A stretch of DNA of 64,000 bases from DATFVA01 sp963764235 (GCA_963764235.1 CAVXRO010000003.1:62001-126000), one strand, 5' to 3'. Counted from the stretch's first letter, positions 1-8,067 are shown. The notes: generated by a model not told the origin, from the sequence alone. Numbers and translations: made by a program.

Positions 1-510
1 TAGCCCGGTTAGAGCTTGTTCTTCAAGTTCCTCAAGAGTGGCCTTCTGAACTTGATTATCATCCGTTTCTGTTAGTTCCTCCGGACCATCATCCACGGTA
101 ATTTTTTTGTGTTCAGCGTGCCATTTTCTGTATTCTGAAGACGCCTTTTTAAGGAAGCCGACTGGACCGAGTTTCATGGCTTCTTCACCATCCTTAGTTA
201 TACTCCAGATGCCCTTAAATCTTCGAAGAAAGCCAGCTTTTGAACAATCAATTGAATAAAAACGCATAATCGATACCCAACGCGTATATCCTGTTTTTTC
301 ATAACTTCCTCTTTCCCAATCATTTAAGTCAAGACTTTGATCAATTTCTTTAATCATTTCACTTCCACGCATCTCCCCACCCGATTTTCTAATTAATAAC
401 ATTGCAGCATATACTGTTTTAACGCCTACCTTTCGTGTATCGGATAAATTTTGATATTCAGCATCAGATCTTAGTTTTTTATTTAGTATTTCATTTATTT
501 CATTGTCCAT
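1..510 (-). CDS. Mrr-type restriction endonuclease, N-terminal part (runs off the window)
   Basis: An open frame reads from an ATG at 510 down to base 1 without a stop, giving 170 residues of an incomplete protein. The first 110 residues look like the winged-helix Mrr_N domain that precedes the nuclease domain in Mrr-family type IV restriction enzymes: a helical start, the stretch LLIRKSGGEMRGSEM (about residues 39-53), then NDWERGSYEKTGYTRW (about 64-79) and WSITKDGEEAMKL. The remainder is an acidic, charged linker (EELTETDDNQVQ). The catalytic D-QxK domain would lie outside the window, so activity cannot be judged. It could instead be a winged-helix domain on another nuclease or a standalone protein. 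Family known: Mrr enzymes cut modified DNA. It lies next to a toxin-antitoxin operon in an accessory patch. Confidence 0.7.
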   Translation of the reverse strand, partial: MDNEINEILNKKLRSDAEYQNLSDTRKVGVKTVYAAMLLIRKSGGEMRGSEMIKEIDQSLDLNDWERGSYEKTGYTRWVSIMRFYSIDCSKAGFLRRFKGIWSITKDGEEAMKLGPVGFLKKASSEYRKWHAEHKKITVDDGPEELTETDDNQVQKATLEELEEQALTGL

Positions 511-994
511 TGTAGCCTCATCAAGTAATGATTGAACATTTTTAATATTTTCCTACAGATTCAGAGAATTTTCTGGTTTATAATTGATTGATGTCAAGAG
601 ATGGAGTTGCTTAGCCATATTTATAATTGGATTAAAATCTATTTTTTATTCGTATAAATGAGTATACCCGGAGGCAGTTTACTGTAACCTCTGTTATCGC
701 GATAAGCGACCTTCCCCTTGAGCGATTATCTCTTATAGCAGAATTCAATAGTGTTTGATTAAGATACCCCGAATCAGCCTTTTTTTAAGAATTATTTATT
801 ATAATGATTTTTAATTTCATTAAACTTAATGAAATTACGTAGAAAAAAGGAATAAATAATTGAAAAATATTTAATAATCCCTTGATTCATTTTTTAAAAT
901 ACAAATGAGGTATATAGATAAGGTTATTATCTGCAATTTCAGAAATGCTCTTCCTACCGGCAACAAACAAATTCTTAACTTCTGCAGCTATTCA
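511..994. other. Gene-free stretch between the Mrr-type gene and the aldo/keto reductase relic
   Basis: No supportable coding frame is visible in these 484 bases. The most evident structure is a perfect hairpin at 813-836, with 10-base arms AATTTCATTA and TAATGAAATT around a 4-base loop. It is not followed by a T-run on either strand, so it is not a clear terminator. The upstream region of the Mrr-type gene should lie near 515-650, but I see no convincing promoter. Confidence 0.5.
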
Positions 995-1380
995 CTAAAT
1001 TTCCAGCTTACTTGAGCCGATGCGTTTTACCATTTCAGGGTTGCGGTGGTCGAAGAACATACTGGTTTTGGTATCAAGGGATGTTATGGAATTCATATCT
1101 TCGGGGCTTAATTCAAAATCAAAGATACTAAAGTTTTCGGCTATCCTTTCTTTGTGAACGGATTTGGGGATGGCAACCACTCCTCTTTGTGTGAGCCATC
1201 TTAGCATTACCTGGGCAACGGATTTGTTATGATTTTCAGCAATGGAGATCAGTAATTCATTTTTGAAGACGTTGTTTTTGGTTTTCACCATCACGAATAT
1301 TCGCTTTGAAGTGCCGTAACCGGCTGTACGGTGTGGGCGCGGCCGATGGTTTTTACGCCCGCTTTTCCGAATTTTAATTC
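995..1380 (-). pseudogene. Chimeric aldo/keto reductase relic
   Basis: Two pieces of different aldo/keto reductases are joined. The larger, 995-1294, is an open frame of 99 residues matching the C-terminal third of an AKR5-like reductase (SVAQVMLRWLTQRGVVAIPK, then FELSPEDMNSI). It lacks the N-terminal barrel and the catalytic Asp-Tyr-Lys-His residues. The smaller, 1291-1380 in another frame, reads LKFGKAGVKTIGRAHTVQPV followed by TALQSEYS, a signature of the AKR11/13-like group, and then hits a stop. The pieces overlap by a few bases near 1291-1294. Neither can make an active enzyme. The join looks like recombination between two reductase genes or a deletion scar; an assembly join is the alternative. 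Confidence 0.7.
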
Positions 1381-1394
1381 GGTCGAATTCGACC
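1381..1394. repeat. 14-bp perfect palindrome beyond the hipT-like gene
   Basis: GGTCGAATTCGACC reads the same on both strands. It abuts a second inverted repeat, CCGAATT-TT-AATTCGG at about 1368-1383. It lies beyond the end of the hipT-like gene and at the edge of the reductase relic. It could be a protein-binding site or a recombination scar. There is no T-run, so terminator function is doubtful. Confidence 0.4.
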
Positions 1395-1435
1395 TCATTA
1401 GAAGGGATTACTTATACATTTTGCGTATGATCAGC

Positions 1436-2365
1436 TTAACCGAATAGTATACTAAATCTTTTTGCAATCAAATCTGAATATTTTTCTTTCATATCATCTG
1501 ATAAAAAACTTTTGGAAATTAAATTGTTCCAGTCAGCAAAGGATCGCTTAATATCTTCACAAATTTGATTAACAACTTTTTCATTTATTTTTAATCGCTC
1601 TTTACCATAGTAATCAATTAAAATTTTCCCCGTGAGGTTTTTTTTCTTACCCATTAATGGTAAAGCTATCTCTTCCTGAACTTTTGGTAGAGTAATTGTA
1701 GTATTTATCAGATCATAAAACGGTGACAATTCAACTTTGTTGTCTTTTGTGATCAATGAATAATTCTTTAAATGCCGATCTTCATTCCCAACAAGGAAAT
1801 TAAATAAAGTCAACCTGAATAATTTTGGAAATTCAACTACCGGAAAAGTACAGTAATTCAATAATATATCTTTAAGTTTTTCCATACTATAATCATACTT
1901 GGTGTCTCTTGAATTTCCTGAAAGCTGTGCAAAATCCTCAAGTGAATATTTTCTGTTTCTGCCGTACCTGTCAAACCGTTTTATAAAATAAGTGAGCTTT
2001 CCATCTTTTGAGTACAGCATTCCGTGAAAAGGAACTTCAAGACCAGCTTTTTCTGCAAGTTTCATAGTCAGGTCTTCGTTCTCCGGTAACTGCGGGTAGT
2101 AATTATTTTGTGGTTTCAGGATATAGTTGCCGCCCGCATCTACAATTATGAATGAACTTTGGGACGGAGAAAATCTGGCACTTAACTTGGGCTGAACACC
2201 TTGTATTGACATTTTCACGGCTCTGATTGCCGCTTCTTTTAATTGTTCTTCCTGTGTTAATGGAAGATCATTTAAATCTTTTAGATTTACAGATAAAAGT
2301 TTTAACCCTTCTTCAGAGTACTTGTTGCTGCCACAAGGTTGATATGTAATCGGGCAAAAGTTCAT
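1436..2365 (-). CDS. hipT: HipT-like serine/threonine kinase toxin (HipA C-terminal domain)
   Basis: This 309-residue protein is a HipA-fold kinase lacking the small N-terminal subdomain. Visible motifs: glycine-rich loop MSIQGVQPK with Ser53 (the position autophosphorylated in HipT-type kinases), ATP-binding Lys84 in YILKPQ, catalytic loop NEDRHLKNYS with Asp196 and Asn201, and metal-binding Asp218 in SPFYDLIN. In the characterised HipBST system of enteropathogenic E. coli, HipT phosphorylates tryptophanyl-tRNA synthetase and halts translation; the target here is unknown. It is the last gene of a three-gene operon and overlaps the preceding hipS-like gene by 4 bases (2362-2365), so translation is probably coupled. 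All key kinase residues are present, so the toxin looks intact. A full-length HipA is excluded because the missing subdomain is encoded by the neighbour. Confidence 0.88.
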   Translation of the reverse strand: MNFCPITYQPCGSNKYSEEGLKLLSVNLKDLNDLPLTQEEQLKEAAIRAVKMSIQGVQPKLSARFSPSQSSFIIVDAGGNYILKPQNNYYPQLPENEDLTMKLAEKAGLEVPFHGMLYSKDGKLTYFIKRFDRYGRNRKYSLEDFAQLSGNSRDTKYDYSMEKLKDILLNYCTFPVVEFPKLFRLTLFNFLVGNEDRHLKNYSLITKDNKVELSPFYDLINTTITLPKVQEEIALPLMGKKKNLTGKILIDYYGKERLKINEKVVNQICEDIKRSFADWNNLISKSFLSDDMKEKYSDLIAKRFSILFG

Positions 2366-2673
2366 TCACTTTGCTCCACAGTAACAGAACCAACCAGATC
2401 TTCACCAACTAAAATTAACTGTGCAAACAAATCATCTCTATCTGTTTTTGTAATACGTAATAAAGCATCAAGCTGCATTCCTTCCGGCAGTACTCCTTCA
2501 AAAAAAGGCGGAAAATTCTCAAATTCATATTCTTGTTTTTGTACAGGCATGGTTAATGATACAGGAGTACCGGCATATTCCGGGTTATATATGAACTTAT
2601 ATTTTTTTTTCTTGTCTACCTCAATCAAATCTCCGGCATATAAACCGAAGTTATAAATTCTGGCTTTTCTCAT
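2362..2673 (-). CDS. hipS: HipS-like protein (HipA N-terminal subdomain 1)
   Basis: The 103-residue protein corresponds to the small N-terminal subdomain of HipA (YNFGLYAGDLIEV at the start, FPPFFEGVLPEGMQLDAL near the middle, then DLFAQLILVGEDLVGSVTV). The FFEGLLPEG-type motif is a family hallmark. In HipBST systems this subdomain is a separate protein and acts as the antitoxin that blocks the HipT kinase, whereas HipB mainly regulates transcription. Here it sits between the HTH gene and the kinase, with 4-base ATGA-type overlaps on both sides (2670-2673 and 2362-2365). That order and spacing is what makes this a HipBST system and not a broken hipBA operon. Antitoxin activity is inferred from the family. 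Confidence 0.85.
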   Translation of the reverse strand: MRKARIYNFGLYAGDLIEVDKKKKYKFIYNPEYAGTPVSLTMPVQKQEYEFENFPPFFEGVLPEGMQLDALLRITKTDRDDLFAQLILVGEDLVGSVTVEQSE

Positions 2674-2900
2674 TCTTCTTTTTCCATTAAGTACATTAAA
2701 GGACTTTCTAATTTTATTTTTATATTCAAAGCATTAAAGACTTTTATTATAGTTTTGAAACGAACTGTATCCTTTCCTTTTTCGATATCATAAATAACAG
2801 TCTTTCCTACTCCCGAAAGGTCTGCTAACTGTTTCTGGTTTAAACTGCTTTTCATTCGATGAAACCTTACAACTTGAGCTATATCTCTATAAAAATCCAT
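2670..2900 (-). CDS. hipB: HipB-like XRE-family regulator
   Basis: The 76-residue protein is almost entirely one helix-turn-helix domain: VRFHRMKSSLNQKQLADLSG, then VGKTVIYDIEKGKDTVRFKT, typical of HipB and other XRE antitoxin regulators. It is the first gene of the operon and starts at an ATG at 2900 preceded by a purine-rich stretch. It overlaps the hipS-like gene by 4 bases. HipB proteins bind inverted repeats upstream of their own operon as dimers and repress it, often with the toxin as co-repressor. Candidate operators lie directly upstream at 2910-3064. Confidence 0.87.
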   Translation of the reverse strand: MDFYRDIAQVVRFHRMKSSLNQKQLADLSGVGKTVIYDIEKGKDTVRFKTIIKVFNALNIKIKLESPLMYLMEKEE

Positions 2901-2909
2901 CTCTTTTCC

Positions 2910-3064
2910 CGTTATAACGATAATATATTACGTTTATGTAAAAATATATGAAGTTATTTTTATAAGCAAGTATTTTACCGCTAAGACAGTAAAATTATCA
3001 GTTTTCAATAATAAGGGCTGGTTAATAATCAAATATTAGTATTTTCTTACTGCCATAGCAGTAA
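2910..3064 (-). promoter_or_regulatory. hipBST promoter region with three TTAC...GTAA inverted repeats
   Basis: Upstream of the hipB-like start there are three related inverted repeats: TTAC-N6-GTAA at 2928-2941, ATTTTAC-N10-GTAAAAT at 2972-2995, and TTACTGC-CATA-GCAGTAA at 3047-3064. Nearest the gene there is also a 10-bp perfect palindrome, CGTTATAACG, at 2910-2919, and an AT-rich palindrome TAATATATTA at 2921-2930. HipB-family repressors bind paired inverted repeats, so these are reasonable operator candidates. Which is used, and where transcription starts, cannot be told from sequence. Confidence 0.5.
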
Positions 3065-3131
3065 ACTGAATACCGCGGATTTGAGATATAACATAGGTAC
3101 AGCTCAAAAGAATTTGCAGGAGTAATTTATT

Positions 3132-4316
3132 TCAGCCTGGTTTTCCTGATACCAGGTATACGCCGAATTTAAGGTAGGAGGTTTCGGGCATTGAGGGCAG
3201 TACGGGATGGTCGAGCGAGGCACCGTTGAAATAGAGTTCCTGCACTCTCCTGTTCGCTCTGCCTGACGACTGGTTTATTACCTGCCTGAAATCGGCATCG
3301 GAAATATGATGGGAACAGGATGAGGTTACGAGAAATCCGTTTTCTTTAACGGTCTTCATAGCCAGCCGGTTTAGTTTTTCATAACCTTTTTTCGCGACGG
3401 GAACCGACTTCCTGTTTTTGGCGAAGGCCGGAGGATCGATCATCACTATATCGAAGGTTCTTTTTTCATTTATACATTTTTCGAGGTAGTTGAATATGTC
3501 GTCTTTGATAAATTGCGGGTCCGCGGACAGCCCGTTCAGCTTGAAATTATTTTCCGCGCTTTGTATTTCGTTTGCCGATGAATCGACAAAAACTACTGAG
3601 GCTGCTTCGGCTTTTGCAGCGTGAAGTCCGAACCCTCCTGAATTGCAGAAAGCATCAAGCACATTTCTGCCCGCGGATAGTCTTTGTATGAAGAATCTGT
3701 TATCCGACTGATCGAAATAGAACCCGGTTTTCTGTCCCTTCTCAAAATCAATTTCATATTGAATTAAACCGTCGTTTATCAGCTCACTCTTCCTTTCGCC
3801 CAGGTAGATGCTGTCTTCTGAAGCAATTCCCTCAAGTTTCCTGAGGTAGTCTTCATTCTTCGTAAAAATATTTTCGGCGGAAAAATCTTCCTTAAGTACG
3901 TCAACCAGCATATCGATATTTTTTTCCATTCCAGCGGAATAGACCTGCAGGACAAAGGTGCTGTTGTACTTATCGATTATTAGTCCGGGCAGAAAGTCGC
4001 TTTCGCTGAATACCATCCGGAAAGAATTCCTCTCCGGGTAAAGGTTTTTTCTCAGCTCATATGCTGCCCTCAGTCTGGTCCGGAACAGCGACTTCAGATC
4101 GTCTACTCTTTCAGCGGAGATAAACCTTCCGGCAATAAGCGAATTTTTGTTGTAGAAACCTGTACCGAGAAAATTATTCCTCGAGTCGTATACTTCAACC
4201 ATATCCCCGTTCTGGGGGTCTCCGTCGGCGGAAACTATTTCATTGCTGAATATCCACAGGTGCCCTGCTTTTATTCTTCGTTCTTCATTTTTTTTAAGTT
4301 GTATCCTGGAAGTCAT
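3132..4316 (-). CDS. rlmI: RlmI-like class I SAM-dependent rRNA (cytosine-C5) methyltransferase
   Basis: A 394-residue protein with an N-terminal PUA domain (about 1-70; AGHLWIFSNEIV is typical), a linker domain, and a C-terminal Rossmann methyltransferase. SAM-binding motif I is VLDAFCNSGGFGLHAA, the acidic motif II is VVFVDSS, and the catalytic pair is DPPAF plus the cysteine in TSSCSHH. The FEKGQKTGFYFDQ stretch is also characteristic. Family members such as E. coli RlmI methylate C1962 of 23S rRNA. I chose the ATG at 4316, because the open frame upstream of it encodes a hydrophobic, non-conserved extension and PUA homology begins right after this methionine. The gene stands alone on the minus strand. 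Confidence 0.88.
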   Translation of the reverse strand: MTSRIQLKKNEERRIKAGHLWIFSNEIVSADGDPQNGDMVEVYDSRNNFLGTGFYNKNSLIAGRFISAERVDDLKSLFRTRLRAAYELRKNLYPERNSFRMVFSESDFLPGLIIDKYNSTFVLQVYSAGMEKNIDMLVDVLKEDFSAENIFTKNEDYLRKLEGIASEDSIYLGERKSELINDGLIQYEIDFEKGQKTGFYFDQSDNRFFIQRLSAGRNVLDAFCNSGGFGLHAAKAEAASVVFVDSSANEIQSAENNFKLNGLSADPQFIKDDIFNYLEKCINEKRTFDIVMIDPPAFAKNRKSVPVAKKGYEKLNRLAMKTVKENGFLVTSSCSHHISDADFRQVINQSSGRANRRVQELYFNGASLDHPVLPSMPETSYLKFGVYLVSGKPG

Positions 4317-4394
4317 CTGCTTGCTTATTATTTGTAATTTTGTTTGTATTAAGATAAGAATAATATCAAGGAAAAAGGAAAAAGGAAGTGGCAT

Positions 4395-4533
4395 TGAAGA
4401 TTTAAGATTGAAAATTGAAGTGAGAGGAGGAGAATTATTTAGTGAAGATTGTGAGGATGTCAGCGTGGAGATTACTCGGTTGAGGACTCCCTCGGAATGA
4501 CATTAGGAGAAGAAGGATTGAGGATTGAAGATG
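4395..4533. repeat. Heptameric low-complexity arrays (GAAGATT/GAAAATT words)
   Basis: Two short runs, 4395-4422 and 4508-4533, are built of 7-base words differing by one or two bases (GAAGATT, TAAGATT, GAAAATT; then GAGGATT, GAAGATG). The same words recur in many other gene-free stretches of the window. They separate the rlmI-like gene from the upstream region of the thiamine-binding protein gene. Confidence 0.6.
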
Positions 4534-4549
4534 TGACATTTCGGGACAC

Positions 4550-4701
4550 TGACATTTTGTCATACTATTGAGTTTTTCAACAGTCGAAAATTGCGTTTTT
4601 TCGCCGTTTTCCAACTGTCTCATTTTGAGTCCAAAAGGCGGATAAAAGGTGGATAAAAGGCACCTATAAGCTGGATAGATACTGAGTCTGCCATTTTGTC
4701 A
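4550..4701 (+). promoter_or_regulatory. Duplicated TGnCATTTTGTCATACT element upstream of the thiamine-binding protein gene
   Basis: TGACATTTTGTCA at 4550-4562 is an inverted repeat (TGACA/TGTCA arms). TGCCATTTTGTCA at 4689-4701 repeats it with one change. Both are followed by ATACT and then a loosely similar TTGA...TTCAAC-type stretch, so about 30 bases are duplicated 139 bases apart. The second copy ends about 48 bases before the ATG at 4750. They could be two binding sites of a repressor or two promoters. The remaining gene-free sequence between 4316 and 4749 shows nothing else. Confidence 0.4.
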
Positions 4702-4749
4702 TACTTGTTGAATATTTAAGCAGAAAAGAAATAATTAAAGGAGAAGTAA

Positions 4750-5055
4750 ATGAAGGTATTGGTTGACTTGTGCGTTGTGCCGATCGGTGTGGGTGTTTCA
4801 GTCTCGCCCTATATAGCGAAGTGTGAGAAAATCCTTAAGGATGCGGGATTGAAGACGATCCTCCATTCGTACGGAACAAACATCGAGGGTGAATGGGAGG
4901 AGGTTTTTGCGGCGATTAAAAAATGCCACCAGGAGATACATAATATGGGAGCTCCGAGAATTTCAACTACTATTCATCTCGGAACGCGCACCGACAGGGA
5001 TCAGACGATGGATGATAAAATAAAAAGCGTTCAGCGGAAACTTGAAAACCTTTAA
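4750..5055 (+). CDS. MTH1187 family thiamine-binding protein
   Basis: The 101-residue protein matches the UPF0045/MTH1187 family. It begins with VDLCVVPIGVGVSVSPYIAK and contains LHSYGTNIEGEWEEVFAAIK, followed by GAPRISTTIHLGTRTDRDQT, the conserved basic/polar end. Family structures are ferredoxin-like folds that assemble as tetramers; some members bind thiamine or its pyrimidine. A strong ribosome-binding site (AAAGGAGAAGTAA) precedes the ATG. The gene is preceded by a duplicated operator-like element and followed 17 bases later by a membrane protein gene, so the two may be co-transcribed. Its cellular role is not established. Confidence 0.85.
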   Translation: MKVLVDLCVVPIGVGVSVSPYIAKCEKILKDAGLKTILHSYGTNIEGEWEEVFAAIKKCHQEIHNMGAPRISTTIHLGTRTDRDQTMDDKIKSVQRKLENL

Positions 5056-5072
5056 ACTTATCATTCATTAGG

Positions 5073-5933
5073 ATGGGAAAAATTAAAGCTGACCGGACCT
5101 TTCCAATCTACGGTTGGATAGGGATCTTATTGGTGCTGGTTTTCTGGTACCTCAACTGGTTCCTGAGCGGTCTAAGAACCGACTGGGCATTCTTTCCTCT
5201 GTGGCTGGGCTTCTGCCTGACTGTAGACGGTCTTGTTTTCCTCCGCAAAGGTACTTCCCTGCTGAAAAGAAACATACGTAAGTATGTCCTGCTGTTCGTA
5301 ATATCCGCGCCTGTGTGGTGGCTGTTCGAGCTGTTCAATTCTTTTACCCGAAACTGGTTTTATGACGGAAGGCAGTATTTCACCGACCTTGAATTCTTTA
5401 TCCTCGCATCAATCAGTTTCTCAACGGTGATTCCCGCCGTCTTTGAAGCGGCCGAGCTGGCAGGCACTTTCAAATGGATAAAAGAGCTTAAACCCTTTAA
5501 GGAGCTGAAACCATCAAATAAGACGATCATCTGGTTCTTATTCTTCGGCATTCTTACGCTTATCCTGGAACTGCTCTTTCCAAAAATATTTTTCCCTTTC
5601 ATCTGGATAACGGTGTATTTTCTGGTTGAGCCGGTAAACATTAAAATGAAAAACCGTAATCTTCTGCAGTATACCGGCAGGGGCGACTGGCGGCCTGTAG
5701 TCTCCTTATGGATCGGCTGCCTGATGTGCGCGTTTTTCTGGGAGATGTGGAATTACTACTCGTATCCTAAATGGAATTATTATCTACCGATGCTAAACTT
5801 CCTGCACGTTTTTGAAATGCCCCTGCTGGGCTACATAGGGTATCTCCCTTTTTCACTTGAGCTTTTTGCTGTGTATCATTTAATTATCGGTATATTCGGA
5901 GATAAAGACAGCCGGTTTGTGATACTGAATTGA
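5073..5933 (+). CDS. Polytopic inner-membrane protein of unknown function
   Basis: I do not recognise a named family. The 286-residue protein is very hydrophobic and aromatic, with about seven or eight likely membrane spans, for example WIGILLVLVFWYLNWFL (about 15-31), an FPLWLGFCLTVDGLVFL segment, YVLLFVISAPVWWLFELF, a glutamate-containing span TLILELLFPKIFFPFIW, and C-terminal VSLWIGCLMCAFFWEMW. Trp and Tyr cluster at span ends (SGLRTDWAFFPLW; WNYYSYPKWNYYLPM). It follows the thiamine-binding protein gene by 17 bases on the same strand, which suggests co-transcription. A start alternative is not evident. A transport role would be a guess. Confidence 0.75.
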   Translation: MGKIKADRTFPIYGWIGILLVLVFWYLNWFLSGLRTDWAFFPLWLGFCLTVDGLVFLRKGTSLLKRNIRKYVLLFVISAPVWWLFELFNSFTRNWFYDGRQYFTDLEFFILASISFSTVIPAVFEAAELAGTFKWIKELKPFKELKPSNKTIIWFLFFGILTLILELLFPKIFFPFIWITVYFLVEPVNIKMKNRNLLQYTGRGDWRPVVSLWIGCLMCAFFWEMWNYYSYPKWNYYLPMLNFLHVFEMPLLGYIGYLPFSLELFAVYHLIIGIFGDKDSRFVILN

Positions 5934-5935
5934 TA

Positions 5936-5994
5936 ATGGATAATTAAAAATTGAAAATTTAAGATTGAAAATTGAAAATTAAATTCAGAATAAA
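5936..5994. repeat. Heptameric low-complexity array before the HAD phosphatase gene
   Basis: The 59 bases between the two genes parse almost completely into 7-base words: GATAATG, GATAATT, AAAAATT, GAAAATT, TAAGATT, GAAAATT, GAAAATT. The phase is kept although the word drifts. No ribosome-binding site stands out before the ATG at 5997. Confidence 0.65.
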
Positions 5995-5996
5995 AT

Positions 5997-6654
5997 ATGA
6001 ATCAATTCAAAGGAATTATATTCGATATAGACGGGACGCTTACTTCTACAAATGACCTGATCTTCGCGTCATTTAATTTTATTACGGAAAAATATCTCGG
6101 TAAAACATACTCACCTCAGGAAATAGTCAGCTGGTTTGGTCCCACCGAGGATGTAATATTAAAAGAATTCTGCGGCGAAAACTATGAGAAAGCTCGTGAG
6201 GAATATTACAGGTTTTATTCGGATAATCATTTTATGGCCGATATTTATCCCGGTATGAAGGAGATACTCGAGGGACTGAAGTTACAGGGTGTATTACTTT
6301 CCATCTATACAGGGAAAGGAAGAGAAGCGGCGTCGATAACTTTAAAAGAAATTAGGGATTTACGACTTCTTTGATCTTATAATCACAGGGGATGAGGTGA
6401 TAGAGCACAAACCCTCACCGGAAGGAATTGAGATATTCCTGGATAAATTTAATCTTAACGAAGAAGATGTGATTATGGTCGGGGATTCACCTTCAGATAT
6501 TAAGGCAGCACACGCGGCGGGTGTGAAAGTGGCCTCTGTTTTATGGGATAGTCTTGCAAGAGATCACGTTTTAAAGATGAAGAGCGATTATGTGTTCCAT
6601 ACCGTAGCGGAATTGAAAGAATTTTTGTTATTTACACCTCGACCCACTCCTTAG
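5997..6654 (+). pseudogene. HAD-superfamily phosphatase (phosphoglycolate/pyrophosphatase-like), one frameshift
   Basis: The sequence encodes a complete HAD hydrolase of about 218 residues, but in two frames. Frame one (5997-6374) has motif I FDIDGTLT with the nucleophile Asp and motif II SIYTGKG. The second frame (coding from about 6356 to 6654) carries motif III Lys in EHKPSPEG and motif IV VGDSPSDIKAAHAAG. Removing one A at about 6354 (ATTAGGGATTT) restores ITLKEI-GIYDFFDLIITGDE, the usual cap-to-core transition. All four motifs are intact, so either the base is a sequencing error or the gene was inactivated very recently. The family dephosphorylates small phosphorylated metabolites such as phosphoglycolate; the substrate here is open. 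The gene converges on the minus-strand gene that ends at 6724. Confidence 0.78.
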
Positions 6655-6655
6655 T

Positions 6656-6698
6656 CTCCTCCCCCATATAATTCTAAGAATTAGTTTTGAGGGAGGAG
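6656..6698. terminator. Hairpin between convergent genes (possible bidirectional terminator)
   Basis: CTCCTCCC at 6656-6663 pairs perfectly with GGGAGGAG at 6691-6698. Inside, AATTCT-A-AGAATT at 6670-6682 forms a second perfect stem. It lies between the ends of two converging genes. There is no long T-run, so intrinsic termination is probable but not certain. Confidence 0.5.
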
Positions 6699-6723
6699 CA
6701 TATCTTCAATTATAAATTATAAA

Positions 6724-8067
6724 CTATTCAAACCCAAACGGATAAACAAAATAAACACGTGGTTCTATTCTCTTCTGCGGTATATAATCAATTATATTTT
6801 TGTCATTATCATATACCGGGGTAAAGGTCCAGTCGTACACAATTGAAACAACCAGGAACTCGACAGGTTTATAGCCTATCTCGAAGAAAAGGTATGATTT
6901 GTCATCAAGCTTAAAGATGGCGGTTTCGTTACCGATATTTGTTTTGTCATATCCTGTTCTTAACAGGAACGGCGCGTCTTCAGGAGCGATCTCCGTATAA
7001 AGATGAAGAACTCCGCTCATAGGGGTTTTGTCGAGTCTCTGATAACTGCCCACGATATCGAAGATCCCCAGCACGTTTACTCCCAGCTCGCCGAATATGC
7101 CGTTATCCGCGTTCTCATTCAGTTCAAGTCTCTGGATCTTACTGTGCACTGTACCTGCCTGACCAAGCTGGAAACGCTGGATCTCATAAAGGGAACCGAA
7201 ATAAGAAGGAAGATAATGTTTCTGATTAAACCTTCTCTCAAGTCTGGCATGAGCTGAGATTAGTCCAAGCGGATTCAGTTCTCCTATTATTCCTGTCGCG
7301 ACGCCGCTTCCGTAATCGATTATTTTCGCGTAATCAGCATAAAGTTCAACGTTCAGCATCTCGGATTTAAGAAGCGGAAGCCCGATATCCGCCCCGATAA
7401 TATTCACAGATCCTTTATCATCAGTGGCGGTAAAGTTATCGGTAACAGGGTCATAGTTTCCCGCAACAACGCCGGCCTTGCTGTTATAGTCGCCCGCGTA
7501 TGAAATTCCGACTTCAACGTTTCCGATTATCGGGATGGGTGCAAGTGAAGTAAACTGGAGGGGCCGTACGTAACCTCTGATGCCGAGTACACCCGCCTGT
7601 GAAAAAGAAGAGTAAATAGATTCAAAGCCCGCCTGGCCGAAGTCGAGGTCAAGTACCAGTCCTGTCTGCCTGGCATCAATAGTAGGACTATTATTATAAG
7701 TATACATAATGCTGCCATGCCCCAGAGTATAATAATCAAGCGCCCCCAGTTTTGCGTATACGGGATCATGTTTGAAGCCGTAACGGACATAACGGATCAC
7801 GCTGAGGTAATCAGAGAAAGTATTAAAGTTTTCCTTACGAAGATTCCCGTTTTTATCGACATCCAGCATCAGATCGAGTCCGACCCCGAAGTTTGCGAAT
7901 GATATTTCAGGAGTAAAATGAAAAGTATAGTAGAGTTCGCCGTCAATCCAGTTGAGCCCGAGGCCGCCCTGCAGTTTCCCGTGATCAGGCAGCGGGTACT
8001 CATTATACTGCGCCCGTGCAAGGAAAGAAATAATAATTATAAACAGGACGGTAAAAGATCTCTTCAT
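6724..8067 (-). CDS. Outer-membrane beta-barrel protein of unknown function
   Basis: The 447-residue protein starts with a clear signal peptide (MKRSFTVLFIIIISFLARAQ, cleavage after the Ala-Arg-Ala region). The rest alternates hydrophobic and polar residues as in barrel strands, with frequent Gly, Tyr and Phe (GGLGLNWIDGELYYTFHF; YAKLGALDYYTLGHGSIM) and an aromatic C-terminus ending in VYFVYPFGFE, which suits outer-membrane insertion. I cannot name the family. A purine-rich GGAGGATGT precedes the ATG. It lies just downstream of the EnvC-like operon on the same strand but 76 bases away, so it may be separately expressed. Confidence 0.72.
   Translation of the reverse strand: MKRSFTVLFIIIISFLARAQYNEYPLPDHGKLQGGLGLNWIDGELYYTFHFTPEISFANFGVGLDLMLDVDKNGNLRKENFNTFSDYLSVIRYVRYGFKHDPVYAKLGALDYYTLGHGSIMYTYNNSPTIDARQTGLVLDLDFGQAGFESIYSSFSQAGVLGIRGYVRPLQFTSLAPIPIIGNVEVGISYAGDYNSKAGVVAGNYDPVTDNFTATDDKGSVNIIGADIGLPLLKSEMLNVELYADYAKIIDYGSGVATGIIGELNPLGLISAHARLERRFNQKHYLPSYFGSLYEIQRFQLGQAGTVHSKIQRLELNENADNGIFGELGVNVLGIFDIVGSYQRLDKTPMSGVLHLYTEIAPEDAPFLLRTGYDKTNIGNETAIFKLDDKSYLFFEIGYKPVEFLVVSIVYDWTFTPVYDNDKNIIDYIPQKRIEPRVYFVYPFGFE

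Noticed and set aside
4243..4623. Small frames overlapping the 5' end of the rlmI-like gene
   Set aside because: They translate heptameric repeats and the operator-like duplication, without ribosome-binding sites or conserved sequence.
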